From contig NZ_JAUJZH010000014.1 in NCBI RefSeq assembly GCF_030486595.1, positions 1 to 64,000 of the forward strand: a stretch of 64,000 nt of DNA. Reading direction: 5' to 3'. Position numbers and translations under genes: made by a program. The notes under the pieces are model-generated. The model was given only the letters and a program-made list of their open reading frames with translations. It was not told where the DNA came from and ran no database searches. Each line of letters begins with the position of its first letter. The first letter of the stretch is position 1. Positions 25,454 to 34,629 of the stretch are shown piece by piece. Origin of the DNA: Variovorax ginsengisoli. Lineage in GTDB: Bacteria > Pseudomonadota > Gammaproteobacteria > Burkholderiales > Burkholderiaceae_C.

Positions 25454-26301
25454 CGTTCAGCCAGGGCCTCGGGCAGGGTCACGGCACGCAGGCCGTCGGA
25501 TCGGATTCTGGCCAGCAGCGGCGGCAGCACCTCCAGGACGACCGCGCGGCCGCCCTCGGTGCGCGCGGCATGGCCGTCGTGCAGCAGCAATATGTCGCCG
25601 GCCTTCAGGCCCTTCTCGAGTCGCGCCAGCACGATCGCGGGATCGCCTTCGCGGGTGTCGAAGCCGCGCCGCGTCCAGGTCACCAGCGACAGGCCCAGGC
25701 GGTGCAGCACCGGCGCCAGGAAAGGGTTGCGCAACCCGGCCGGAGCCCGGAAGCAGCTCGCCCGCTCGCCCGTGACCTCGAACAGCAGGGCCTGGGCGCG
25801 CGCGATCTCGGCCTCGAAACCGCGCGGCCCCAGGAGCGAGAAGTCGTGGCGGTGCCCCGCCGTGTGGTTCTGGATGCTGTGGCCGCGGGCGACGATCTCG
25901 CGCGCCAGCGCCGGATGCGCGGCCACCCGCTCCGCTATGCAGAAGAAGGTGGCGCGCTGGCCGTGGGCGTCCAGCAGGTCGAGCACCTGGGGCGTGACCT
26001 CCGGGTCGGGCCCGTCGTCGATCGTGAGCGCGATCTCGTGGCGCGCCGCCGCGGCGGCGGGCAGCCGCGTCATGTTCGGCCCCAGCAGGCTGCTGCGCGG
26101 CGTCAGCCCGGCGGCGGTGATCAGCACATGGTTCAACACCACCGCGGCAATGGCCCAGGGCAGCGCACCGGGCACCGTCACCGCGGCCCCGAAGGCGAGC
26201 AGGTGCCAGCCGATGCTGGCGCGCACCAGCGGCGGCCACGACCAGCGGGTCGCGGAAGAAGGAGCAGGAACGACGGCAGCCATGGGGGTCGATTTTCCCA
26301 T
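25450..26301 (-). CDS. membrane-anchored polysaccharide deacetylase-family protein
   Basis: The 283-residue protein has one or two N-terminal hydrophobic segments (about residues 22-62) and then a NodB domain. The metal-binding motif LTIDDGPDPEVT is near residue 86, H-S-x3-H near 133, and the closing LLLHDGHAARTEGG. Family members remove acetyl groups from amino sugars or related substrates. The substrate in a pigment cluster is unknown; it might act on a sugar added by the glycosyltransferase. The first ATG lies within a TGATG overlap with the exporter gene; a second ATG seven codons later is also possible. Confidence 0.78.
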   Translation of the reverse strand: MGKSTPMAAVVPAPSSATRWSWPPLVRASIGWHLLAFGAAVTVPGALPWAIAAVVLNHVLITAAGLTPRSSLLGPNMTRLPAAAAARHEIALTIDDGPDPEVTPQVLDLLDAHGQRATFFCIAERVAAHPALAREIVARGHSIQNHTAGHRHDFSLLGPRGFEAEIARAQALLFEVTGERASCFRAPAGLRNPFLAPVLHRLGLSLVTWTRRGFDTREGDPAIVLARLEKGLKAGDILLLHDGHAARTEGGRAVVLEVLPPLLARIRSDGLRAVTLPEALAER

Positions 26302-28691
26302 CAGCGCGGGCCGGTCCCGGAAGGGGCGGCGGTGCGCGCGAAAGCCGCCGACAACAGCAGTGCCAGCAAGGCGCCGGGCGCCACCACCCGGCCGATCGAG
26401 GACAGCGCCGGAATGTCGGAGATCGCGATCAGCCCGAACGACACCACGGTCGTCAGGTTGGCCAGCATCAGCGAGGCCAGGGTGTCCTCGTCGGCCCGTC
26501 CGGTCTCGCGCAGCTGGTCGAAGAACAGCGCGTAGTTCGACCCCACCGCCACGATCAGCAGCAGGCCGACCAGGTGCAGGATGCCCAGCGGCACGTGCAA
26601 GGCCGCCATCCCGCCCAGGGTGAGCACCACGGCGACCACCAGCGGCAGGCAGACCGCCAGCAGGCGGCGCCCCGAGCGCAGCCAGGCGGCCAGCAGCACC
26701 ACCACAGCGAGGGCACCCAGCATCACCTGGACGAAAGCTTCGCGCAGATAGCGCTTGTAGAGCCCGGACAGTTCGTCGCCGACATTGACCACCTGCACGT
26801 CGGGCAGGCCGTCGAGCGCGGCCGCCAGCCGGGCAGGGTCGAAGCTGGCGCCCGGGTGCAGCGAGATCAGCGTCGACCAGCCGCCGGCGGCGCGCTCGAA
26901 CATCAGTGCCCCGACCACCGCGTCGAGCGGCGTGCCCGCCAGGTCGGCGCGCCGGATCATCGGCAGCGCCCGGGCGGCCTGCACGTCGGCGATGAAGGGC
27001 TCGAGGCGCGCAGCCGGCAGCGGCAGGCCCCGCGTCGCTTCGGCCAGGCGGCTGCGCAAGGTCGCGGCGTCCGGCAGGCTGGCGATGCGCGCCGCCTGCG
27101 AAGCCTCGCTCGGCAGCACGCGGGTGACGGTCTCGAAGCCCGAGAGATCGCCCTTGTCGACCAGCGCCTCGAGACGCTGGCCGGCCGCCTCGGTGCTGCG
27201 CAGCGTGGCCTGCATGTCGCTGCCATGGACCACGACCAGGGTGCCGCCGTCGCTGGCGCCGACGTCCTCGCGCAGTTCGGCGTCGAGCGCCTGCATCGCC
27301 TTCGGCACCGGGCTCATCGCACCAAGGTTGGCGCGCCAGAGATAGCCGCCCTGCCACAGCACCAGCGCCAGCGCCGCCACGCCGAGGCCCGAGAGCAGCC
27401 AGCGCAGGCGCGGCAGCCCGCGCACCAGGAAGCCGGCCAGCTGGGCCATCTGGCGCCGCATGCCCATGCCGGTGGCGCCGTCGGGGGCCAGCACCGGCAG
27501 CACGAAGCGCGCGACCAGCGCCGCCGCGACCAGGCCGGCGATCGAGAACACGCCGAGCTGCGCCAGCCCCGGGAAGCCCGAGAACACCAGCGCCGCGAAG
27601 CCGCAGACCGAGGTCAGCAGCCCGAGCCGCACCGTGGGCCAATGGATGTCGCGCCAGCGCTGCCAGCCGGTGCCGGCGACGGCGGCGCCGCGGGCCTGGA
27701 TCAGGTAGTAGATCGCGTAGTCGACGGTTTCGCCGATCAGCGTGCTGCCGAAGCCCATCGTCAGGCCGTGCACTTCGCCGAAGACCAGGCTCACCGCCGC
27801 GGTGCCGCCGACCACGCCGGTGGCGACCGGCAGCAGCGCGATCACCAGCGCCCGCGGCGAGGCGAAGGCCAGCAGCAGCAAGGCGCCCATGACGATGCCG
27901 CCGACCACCGCCAGGTGGATCGCCTCGCCCTTGATCTGGTCGCGGCTCTGGACCGAGAACACGGGCGCGCCCGTCATCTCGAGGCTCGGACCGTCGCCGG
28001 CCATCTCGCGCGTGGCCTCGTCGAAGGCGCCCTGCACGCGCGCGATCGCCAGGGCGATGGCGTCGAGGTCGCCGCCGGCAGCATGCGTGGTGGCGAGGAT
28101 CAGCGCCCGCGGCGCGGTGCGCGACACCCAGACGCCCTCCTCGCTGCGCGGCGAGCTGGCGGGAATCAGGCCTTCGGCGATGCGCTGGGTCTCGCCGGTG
28201 GGATCGCGGTCGAGCAGCGGCTTGAGCGCGTTGCCGGCCGGCGTGCCGAGCATCGACAGGCTGTCGAGGATCGCGTCGCGCAGCCCGGCGGCACTGAAGC
28301 GCTCGGGCGTCAGCCCGGCCGCCAGCAGGTAGCGGTGGTCGAAGACCCAGGTGCCGGTGTCCTTCCAGTCGCTGGTGTCGCCGTTCTGGACCAGGTCGAA
28401 CAGCCGGCTGTCGCGCATCGCACGCGCGACCGCGCGCGACACCACCGCCCGCTGCGCCGCGTCCCGCCCGCCCTCGATGCCGATGAAGATCGTGCGCGAG
28501 GCGATGCCGCTCTGCAGCTGCTCGATCAGGATCTGCTGCCGCGCGTCGGGGCTGGCCGGCAGGAAGGCCGACAGGTCGGCGCTGAAATGGGTGCGCGCGA
28601 TCAGCGTGGCACCGGCCAGCAGCGCCAGCAGCCAGAGACCCAGGGTCAACGCGACACGGCGGCGACCGGGCGCGGCAGCGGCTCGGGTCAC
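26301..28691 (-). CDS. MMPL/RND-type exporter of the aryl polyene cluster
   Basis: The 796-residue inner-membrane protein has the duplicated RND layout. Each half has one N-terminal helix, a periplasmic loop domain (about residues 40-250 and 440-600) and a five-helix bundle. The GFGSTLIGETVDYAIYYL and IVAVGSNYALFFDQL segments correspond to the conserved TM4-type regions. Such MMPL proteins accompany LolA-like proteins in aryl polyene loci and are thought to move the lipid-linked pigment toward the outer membrane. It starts with GTG overlapping the LolA-like gene's stop. Confidence 0.88.
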   Translation of the reverse strand: MTRAAAAPGRRRVALTLGLWLLALLAGATLIARTHFSADLSAFLPASPDARQQILIEQLQSGIASRTIFIGIEGGRDAAQRAVVSRAVARAMRDSRLFDLVQNGDTSDWKDTGTWVFDHRYLLAAGLTPERFSAAGLRDAILDSLSMLGTPAGNALKPLLDRDPTGETQRIAEGLIPASSPRSEEGVWVSRTAPRALILATTHAAGGDLDAIALAIARVQGAFDEATREMAGDGPSLEMTGAPVFSVQSRDQIKGEAIHLAVVGGIVMGALLLLAFASPRALVIALLPVATGVVGGTAAVSLVFGEVHGLTMGFGSTLIGETVDYAIYYLIQARGAAVAGTGWQRWRDIHWPTVRLGLLTSVCGFAALVFSGFPGLAQLGVFSIAGLVAAALVARFVLPVLAPDGATGMGMRRQMAQLAGFLVRGLPRLRWLLSGLGVAALALVLWQGGYLWRANLGAMSPVPKAMQALDAELREDVGASDGGTLVVVHGSDMQATLRSTEAAGQRLEALVDKGDLSGFETVTRVLPSEASQAARIASLPDAATLRSRLAEATRGLPLPAARLEPFIADVQAARALPMIRRADLAGTPLDAVVGALMFERAAGGWSTLISLHPGASFDPARLAAALDGLPDVQVVNVGDELSGLYKRYLREAFVQVMLGALAVVVLLAAWLRSGRRLLAVCLPLVVAVVLTLGGMAALHVPLGILHLVGLLLIVAVGSNYALFFDQLRETGRADEDTLASLMLANLTTVVSFGLIAISDIPALSSIGRVVAPGALLALLLSAAFARTAAPSGTGPR

Positions 28692-29341
28692 GGGGTGGTG
28701 CGCGCCGATGCCGCGGAGGGGGCGGACGGAACGGCCGCCGTGCCGGCGCCGCGTTCGGGCGTGATCGCCATCACCGAGCGGTCGCCGCCGATGAACTCCA
28801 TGTCGATGCCCAGCACCTCGCCGCCGCGTCCGCTCAGGCGCATCGAGCGCACCTGGGCCGCCAGCCGCGGGTCGATCGGCTCCAGGTCCAGGCGCCAGCC
28901 GGTGGCCGAGCCGGAGAGCGTGCTGCGAAAGTAGCGCTGCAGGCTCTGGCCGTTGCCGCTCAGCGTGCCGCGCATCGCCTCGACCATGCCGAGCAGCTCG
29001 GGCATGCTGTCCAGGGCCAGCGTGCGCGTGCGGCCGCCGCGCGACAGGGTCAGCGTATTGCCCTCGACGCTCATCGTCTCCGGCCGCGGCGACAGCGTGC
29101 GGCGGACCAGGCGGTCGGGGGCCGTGAAACTCAGCACGCCGCTGGCGTCCAGCGGGCCTTCCAGTCCCCGCACGAAGCGCTGCTCGGTGAAGCGGGCCTC
29201 GCCGCTCTTCTGCTGCGCCAGCAGGCCCATCAGCTCGGGCAGGTCGAAAGCCCAGGCTGACGAGGCGAAAAGCCAGGACAGCATCAGCGCGGCCAGCGCC
29301 CTGCCCCAGCGTTCAATGCGGATCTTCGAGCCAGAAATCAT
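28688..29341 (-). CDS. LolA-like outer-membrane lipoprotein carrier protein
   Basis: The 217-residue protein has a signal peptide (hydrophobic core near residues 14-30, cleavage probably after AWA). It has a LolA-type unclosed beta-barrel pattern with RFTEQRFVRGLEGPLDASGVLSF. It most likely receives or shuttles the lipid-linked polyene in the periplasm, working with the MMPL exporter encoded next. The start overlaps the upstream acyltransferase by 29 bases and has no strong ribosome-binding site, so coupling is likely. Confidence 0.82.
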   Translation of the reverse strand: MISGSKIRIERWGRALAALMLSWLFASSAWAFDLPELMGLLAQQKSGEARFTEQRFVRGLEGPLDASGVLSFTAPDRLVRRTLSPRPETMSVEGNTLTLSRGGRTRTLALDSMPELLGMVEAMRGTLSGNGQSLQRYFRSTLSGSATGWRLDLEPIDPRLAAQVRSMRLSGRGGEVLGIDMEFIGGDRSVMAITPERGAGTAAVPSAPSAASARTTP

Positions 29342-30293
29342 GAAAGTTGAACCAGTTGTACGGGTAGGCGCGACACAGCGCCTCGAGCCGGGCCACGTAG
29401 GCTTCGAGCGCCGCGCGGATGCGCCGTTCCCGCTCGGCCGGGTCGCTCGCGCGCTCGCTGAAATCGGCCAGCGGCTCGAACAGCACATCGTAGCGGGCGC
29501 CGCCCACGTAGAGGCCGGCCATGAAGAAGACCTTGCGGCGCAGCAAGGCGGCGAGCCGGAACGGCCCGTCGTTGAACAGCGCCGGTCGGCCAAGGAAAGG
29601 CACCTCGATGCTGCTGCCGCGCTGCTGGCCCGCCTCCTCGGGCCCGGCCAGGGTGCGGTCGGCCAGCAAGCCGGCGAGGCCCCCGGAATCGAGCCAGTCG
29701 CGCAGGTCCAGCATCGAATGCGGCCGCCCGAGCGCGATCATGTGCGGCCGCAGCTCGGGCAGGCTGATGGCGTTGAGGACCGCGTTGATCTGCTGCGCGT
29801 TGTCCGGGTACATCACCATCGCGGGACGCAGATCGGCAGGCGCGCCGGCGCGGTGCTTGCACGCGCCCAGCGCCTCGAAGCTGCCGACATGGGCGCCGAG
29901 CATGAAGGCGCCGCGGCCGGCGTTGACCTCGACTTCGACCGGCGCATTGCCGAACACCCGGATGTCGAACAGGTCCATCCGCCCGCGCAGGAAATAGAGC
30001 CGGTCGAGCACGGTGGAGGCGAAGGCGTGCAGCAGGCGATAGCCGTCGGCCCAGCCGGCCTTGGGACCGATCGCGCGGAACAGGTAGCGCTTGATGTGGC
30101 GCCGCGGGGTCGGCGAGAACAGCAGGAAGTAGAGCGAGATCGGATGCAGGATCAGTCGGGTCAACGGCCGCCCGCACAGGATCGCGATGGCGCAGATGAC
30201 GCGCAGCGCGAGCATGTTGCTGCGCTCGGGCGCGCGCGACCACTCGGCCTGGCGCGACTTCGCATCGCCCGGCTCGGGCGGCGTTGCGCTCAT
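29313..30293 (-). CDS. LpxL/HtrB-like lysophospholipid acyltransferase
   Basis: The 326-residue protein has an N-terminal hydrophobic anchor (about residues 28-60) and the H-x4-E motif in GAHVGSFEALG near residue 133, typical of LpxL/HtrB-type acyltransferases. The AGLLADRT segment follows. Similar genes are regular parts of aryl polyene clusters, where a second acyl transfer onto the anchor is assumed. The ATG overlaps the ligase stop by four bases. Confidence 0.82.
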   Translation of the reverse strand: MSATPPEPGDAKSRQAEWSRAPERSNMLALRVICAIAILCGRPLTRLILHPISLYFLLFSPTPRRHIKRYLFRAIGPKAGWADGYRLLHAFASTVLDRLYFLRGRMDLFDIRVFGNAPVEVEVNAGRGAFMLGAHVGSFEALGACKHRAGAPADLRPAMVMYPDNAQQINAVLNAISLPELRPHMIALGRPHSMLDLRDWLDSGGLAGLLADRTLAGPEEAGQQRGSSIEVPFLGRPALFNDGPFRLAALLRRKVFFMAGLYVGGARYDVLFEPLADFSERASDPAERERRIRAALEAYVARLEALCRAYPYNWFNFHDFWLEDPH

Positions 30294-31987
30294 AACGTAG
30301 CGCCAGGCACCCAGCGTCCGCTGACCGCCACCACCGCGCCGCTGCGGACCTCGAAGCGCAGGCCCCGGGCGGCGCCGGTCTCGGGCACCAGGTCGATCAC
30401 CAGCGTGCTGCCCGGGCGCACCGGCGCCAGGAACTTGGCCGCGGCCAAGGTCGGCTCGGCCCCGAGGCGCGCGGCCAGTGCGGGCACGCCGTGCACCGCT
30501 TCCAGGACCTCGGCCAGCAGCAAGGCACCCGGCATCAGCGGCTGGCCCGGAAAGTGGCCGGCAAAGGCCGGGTGGTCCGCGGGCACTTCGCGCGTGACCT
30601 GCACCGGCGTGCCGTCGGCGGCCAGCTGGGCCAGCGCGAACTCGCGCAGCGAGCGCGCCGTGAGCTTGCCCGTGCCCTCGCGCGGGAAGGCCGCCACGTG
30701 CACCACCCGGCGCGGCACGAAGACCGCCTCGATCCGTTCGCGCAGGGCCGCGATGATCGCCGCGGCATCGAGCCCGGGCGCGACCACGAAGGCCACCGGC
30801 CGCACCACGCCGTCCGCCACGTCGTCCGGCAGCCAGAAGGCGCCGTCGACCACGCCCGGGATGCTGTTGAGGTGATGGTTCAGGTAGCCCAGCGAACTGC
30901 GCCGCCCGGCCACGTGGATCAGGTCGTTGGCCCGGCCGAGCAGCCGGAAGCGCCGGTCGTCGACCAGTTCCAGGATGTCGGCCATCGGCGTCGGCTCGGG
31001 AATGAAATCACCCGAGAAGATGAAGCGCTCGACGCCGGCCGCGTCATGCTCGGCCTGGACCCGGATCTCGCCGAAGGTCTCCCAGACTTCGCTCTGGGTC
31101 GGCCGGCGGGTCGCGACCTGGCCCGACTCGGTACTGCCGTAGATCTCGATCAGCGCGCCGCCCATCGCCTGCTCGGCCTGGGCCGCCAACTGGGGCGACA
31201 AGGGGGCCGTGGCCGACAGGATCAGGTCGACCGGCGGCAGCGCGATGCCGGACAGCAGCAGCGTCTTGAGGTGAAACGGCGTCGTCACGAGCGCCCGCGG
31301 CTGCGGCACCGAGGCCAGCGCCTCGGCCACGTCCGCGGGAAAGAACGGCCGTCCGCTGTCGAAGGCGGCGCCGCCCAGCAGCGCGAGCAGCACCGAGGAC
31401 TCGATGCCGTAGCTGTGCTGGACCGGCACGGTGGCGACCAGCGTCAGCCCGGCCAGTGACGGCCGTCCGAGCAGGCCGGCCAGGCGGCCGACCGCGGCCT
31501 GGACATCGCCGAACAGCGTGCCCCAGGTCTTGGCATGCGGCTGCGGTGCGCCGGTCGAACCCGAGGTCAGGAGGCTCACCGCATGCATGCCGGCGGCGAA
31601 GGACGGCAGCGGCGGCTCCGGGCCGTCGGCCCGTGGCGCACGGTCGTCGACACGCACCCGCGGCAGGCCGGGGGTCTCGAGCGCCGGGTCGTCGATCACC
31701 GCATAGGCGGGGTCGCCGATCTCGTGCAGCCGCGCCAGCGTGTCGGGGCGCGCATCCGGGGGCAGCAGGCTGGCTTCGCCGCGCACCAGGGCCGCGGCCA
31801 GCGCGACCGCGAAGGCGTAGCGGTCGACGCACAGGTTCACGACCGGACCACCCGGCAGCAGCGCCGGCGCGAAGCGGGCGACATCGGCCAGGAACTCGCG
31901 CGCGCTCACCGGGGTGCCGGCGCGCCAGGCCAGGGGTTGGTCGAGGTCGCGCTGCGCCAGCAGCGGCAGGAAGGTGTCGGGACTCAA
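30290..31987 (-). CDS. AMP-dependent acyl-ACP ligase fused to a FabZ-like dehydratase (ApeH-ApeI type)
   Basis: Residues 1-450 form an adenylating enzyme: phosphate-binding LLTSGSTGAPQPH near 138, the A5-type IEIYGSTESGQ near 287, and the catalytic lysine in REGTGKLTARS near 452. Residues 460-565 form a hotdog dehydratase with HPAFAGHFPGQPLMPGALLLAEV. The ligase would load 4-hydroxybenzoate or a related acid onto the ACP; the fused domain would supply a dehydration step. In other aryl polyene systems ApeH and ApeI are separate proteins. The only usable start is a TTG, 14 bases after the membrane-protein gene. Confidence 0.85.
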   Translation of the reverse strand: MSPDTFLPLLAQRDLDQPLAWRAGTPVSAREFLADVARFAPALLPGGPVVNLCVDRYAFAVALAAALVRGEASLLPPDARPDTLARLHEIGDPAYAVIDDPALETPGLPRVRVDDRAPRADGPEPPLPSFAAGMHAVSLLTSGSTGAPQPHAKTWGTLFGDVQAAVGRLAGLLGRPSLAGLTLVATVPVQHSYGIESSVLLALLGGAAFDSGRPFFPADVAEALASVPQPRALVTTPFHLKTLLLSGIALPPVDLILSATAPLSPQLAAQAEQAMGGALIEIYGSTESGQVATRRPTQSEVWETFGEIRVQAEHDAAGVERFIFSGDFIPEPTPMADILELVDDRRFRLLGRANDLIHVAGRRSSLGYLNHHLNSIPGVVDGAFWLPDDVADGVVRPVAFVVAPGLDAAAIIAALRERIEAVFVPRRVVHVAAFPREGTGKLTARSLREFALAQLAADGTPVQVTREVPADHPAFAGHFPGQPLMPGALLLAEVLEAVHGVPALAARLGAEPTLAAAKFLAPVRPGSTLVIDLVPETGAARGLRFEVRSGAVVAVSGRWVPGATL

Positions 31988-32001
31988 GGGATTCGCCAGG
32001 T

Positions 32002-32640
32002 TCAGTGCCGCGCGGAGGGGTCCGCCGGCGCACCATAGAAGGCGCGCACCGCGTCGATCATGCGGGTGCGCTCGAATTCGGGATGCAGCCGGTAGCGCAT
32101 CAGGTGCTCGCCGACGAACAGGCCGGCCACCAGCAGCGGCGTCAGCAGGTTGGCCAGCACCGACCAGGCCGCGAACGACAGGCTCGCGTAGACCGCGATC
32201 GACGCCACCACCATCAAGGCGAAGTACAGCGTCCAGACCCGCGTGACCTGGGCGGTGTAGATGCGCATCGCCGGCGACAGCGGATGCACGCGCTGGGCGA
32301 ACTGGCCGATCAGCGACAGCCGGTCGCCCCGCAGCGTGCTGCCGAACCAGCCGCAGAGCAAGGCGTTGATGCCGGCATGCTGCAGCACATAGAGACGATT
32401 CGGGTCACCGGCCTCGCCCAGCAGCACCAGCGCGAAGCCCGCTACCCCGGCCAGGCCGGCCAGCGCCAGCCCCCAGCGGCCGAAGCGGCTGCCTGCGAGA
32501 CCGAGCGCGGTGAGCCACAGCGGGCCCAGCAAGACCACGACGGCCCAGGGCTCGGCCGCGTGATAGAGCATCATCCAGTGCGACACGCAGGCATAGCTCA
32601 CCCCCGCCAGCAGCAGGAGCGCCATGCGCCATCGGGACAT
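32002..32640 (-). CDS. COG4648-type integral membrane protein of aryl polyene clusters (ApeG-like)
   Basis: The 212-residue protein has about five hydrophobic segments (near residues 5-22, 33-50, 57-75, 133-152, 158-176). It matches the unnamed membrane protein (COG4648) regularly found next to the ACP and AMP-ligase in aryl polyene loci. Its exact role is not known. It starts three bases after the ACP stop. Confidence 0.75.
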   Translation of the reverse strand: MSRWRMALLLLAGVSYACVSHWMMLYHAAEPWAVVVLLGPLWLTALGLAGSRFGRWGLALAGLAGVAGFALVLLGEAGDPNRLYVLQHAGINALLCGWFGSTLRGDRLSLIGQFAQRVHPLSPAMRIYTAQVTRVWTLYFALMVVASIAVYASLSFAAWSVLANLLTPLLVAGLFVGEHLMRYRLHPEFERTRMIDAVRAFYGAPADPSARH

Positions 32641-32643
32641 GGA

Positions 32644-32955
32644 TCAGGACGTGCCGCGGTGCGCCGCGACATGCGCGGCCAGGCTGCGCAGCGATTCGAA
32701 GATCTGCTGGTTGCGCTCGTCGTCCGAGCGCAGCTGGAAGCCGTACTTGCGCGACACCTCCAGCGCGACTTCCAGGATGTCGATCGAATCGAGCCCGAGG
32801 CCTTCGCCGTACAGCGGTGCGGTCGGCACGATGTCGGCCGGGGCCACTTCCAGGTTGAGCGACTCGACAAGGAGGACAGCCAATTCATTCTCGAGGGGTG
32901 ACTGTTCGGAGGCGTCGCCAGCGGCGGGAACGGGGGATTGGGCAGTCGATGACAA
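32644..32955 (-). CDS. acyl carrier protein
   Basis: The phosphopantetheine attachment motif GLDSIDILEVAL is near residue 58 of the chosen 103-residue product, within a standard four-helix ACP. No ATG precedes the domain. A TTG with GGAG seven bases upstream was chosen, and a second TTG eleven codons earlier lacks such a site. Aryl polyene clusters usually encode two ACPs; only one is visible here. It is the first gene of the minus-strand arm. Confidence 0.85.
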   Translation of the reverse strand: MSSTAQSPVPAAGDASEQSPLENELAVLLVESLNLEVAPADIVPTAPLYGEGLGLDSIDILEVALEVSRKYGFQLRSDDERNQQIFESLRSLAAHVAAHRGTS

Positions 32956-33099
32956 AGGAGAACTCCGGGTCTTGGGGAATTGTCGCAAAGGGATACGCGA
33001 AGACGCCTTCGGTCACACCGGAGGAAGCTTCGCATGGGGTCGCGATTATAGGAGGCCGGCTTCGCTAGACTGGGCCCCTTCGAACGACCGGAAAACCCC

Positions 33100-34617
33100 A
33101 TGGCCGACCCTCTCCTCATCGCCCGCCAGGGCAGCATCGAATGCACCCTGCTCCCGGGGCTGGCCAATCGACACGGCCTGATCACCGGCGCCACCGGCAC
33201 CGGCAAGACCGTCACGCTCCAGACCATCGCCGAAAAGCTGTCGTCGATCGGGGTGCCGGTGTTCATGGCCGACGTCAAGGGCGACCTCACCGGCGCCAGC
33301 CAGGCCGGCAGCATCGGCGCCAAGATGGCGGGCATCCTGAAAGAGCGCGGGCTCGACCTGCCGGCGCCCCTGGCCTGCCCGGTCACGCTGTGGGACGTCT
33401 TCGGCGAGCAGGGCCATCCGGTGCGCGCCACGGTGTCCGACATGGGCCCGCTGCTGCTGGGCCGGATGCTCAACCTGAACGAGACCCAGTCGGGCGTGCT
33501 GAACCTGGTGTTCAAGATCGCCGACGACAACGGCCTGCTGCTGCTCGACCTCAAGGACCTGCGGGCGATGCTGCAGCACGTAGGCGAGAACGCCAGCCAG
33601 TTCACGACCGAATACGGCAACATCAGCGCCGCCAGCGTGGGCGCGATCCAGCGCGGCCTGCTCGCGATCGAGAGCCAGGGCGGCGACAAGTTCTTCGGCG
33701 AGCCGATGCTCAACATCGCCGATTTCATGCAGTCGGTGGACGGCAAGGGCGTGATCAACATCCTGGCGGCCGACAAGCTCATGAACTCGCCGCGGCTCTA
33801 CGCCACCTTCCTGCTGTGGATGCTGTCGGAGCTGTTCGAGCAGCTGCCCGAGATCGGCGACCCCGAGCAGCCCAAGCTGGCGTTCTTCTTCGACGAGGCC
33901 CACCTGCTGTTCAACGAGGCACCCAAGGCCCTGGTCGAGCGGATCGAACTGGTGGTGCGGCTGGTGCGCTCCAAGGGCGTGGGCGTCTTCTTCGTCACGC
34001 AGAACCCGCTGGACATCCCGGATTCGGTCCTGGCCCAGCTCGGCAACCGGGTGCAGCATGCCTTGCGGGCCTTCACGCCGCGCGACCAGAAGGCGGTGAA
34101 GGCGACCGCCACCACGATGCGCCAGAAGCCGGGGCTGGACATCGAGGCGGCGATCACCGAGCTCGCGGTCGGCGAGGCGCTGGTGAGCTTCCTCGACGAC
34201 AAGGGCCGCCCGAGCGTCACCGAACGCGTCTTCGTGCTGCCGCCGGGCAGCCAGATCGGCCCGATCACGCCGGCCCAGCGGCAGGCCCTGATCGCCAATT
34301 CGCTGGTGGCGGGCGTCTACGAGAAAGCCGTCGACCGCGAGTCGGCCTACGAGAAGCTCAAGGGCCGCGCCGCGACCGCACCCGATGCGCCCGCCACCGC
34401 CGGCAAGCCCGGCGCGCCGGCGGCGCCGGAGTCGGGCGGTGTCATGGGCAGCCTCAACGAGTTGCTGTTCGGCTCCACCGGGCCACGCGGCGGCAAGCAC
34501 GACGGCCTGGCGCAGACCATGGCGAAATCGGCCGTGCGGACCATGGGCACGACGGTCGGGCGCGAGATCCTGCGCGGGGTGCTGGGCGGGATCTTCGGCT
34601 CGAAGACCAGGCGATAG
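33100..34617 (+). CDS. HerA-like ATPase (DUF853/YjgR family)
   Basis: The 505-residue protein contains Walker A GATGTGKTVT near residue 30, ADVKGDLTGAS, Walker B AFFFDEAHLLF near 266 and the arginine-rich ALRAFTPRDQKAV segment. It matches the DUF853/YjgR branch of FtsK/HerA ATPases. The physiological role of this widespread family is unknown. The C-terminus has a Pro/Ala-rich linker and a basic tail. It stands alone on the plus strand, divergent from the pigment cluster and convergent with nrsF. Confidence 0.88.
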   Translation: MADPLLIARQGSIECTLLPGLANRHGLITGATGTGKTVTLQTIAEKLSSIGVPVFMADVKGDLTGASQAGSIGAKMAGILKERGLDLPAPLACPVTLWDVFGEQGHPVRATVSDMGPLLLGRMLNLNETQSGVLNLVFKIADDNGLLLLDLKDLRAMLQHVGENASQFTTEYGNISAASVGAIQRGLLAIESQGGDKFFGEPMLNIADFMQSVDGKGVINILAADKLMNSPRLYATFLLWMLSELFEQLPEIGDPEQPKLAFFFDEAHLLFNEAPKALVERIELVVRLVRSKGVGVFFVTQNPLDIPDSVLAQLGNRVQHALRAFTPRDQKAVKATATTMRQKPGLDIEAAITELAVGEALVSFLDDKGRPSVTERVFVLPPGSQIGPITPAQRQALIANSLVAGVYEKAVDRESAYEKLKGRAATAPDAPATAGKPGAPAAPESGGVMGSLNELLFGSTGPRGGKHDGLAQTMAKSAVRTMGTTVGREILRGVLGGIFGSKTRR

Positions 34618-34629
34618 CCTGCGGCCAGC

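Noticed and set aside
26574..28934. 786-codon plus-strand frame opposite the MMPL exporter
   Set aside because: Antisense shadow; the minus strand encodes a complete MMPL protein with coupled neighbours.
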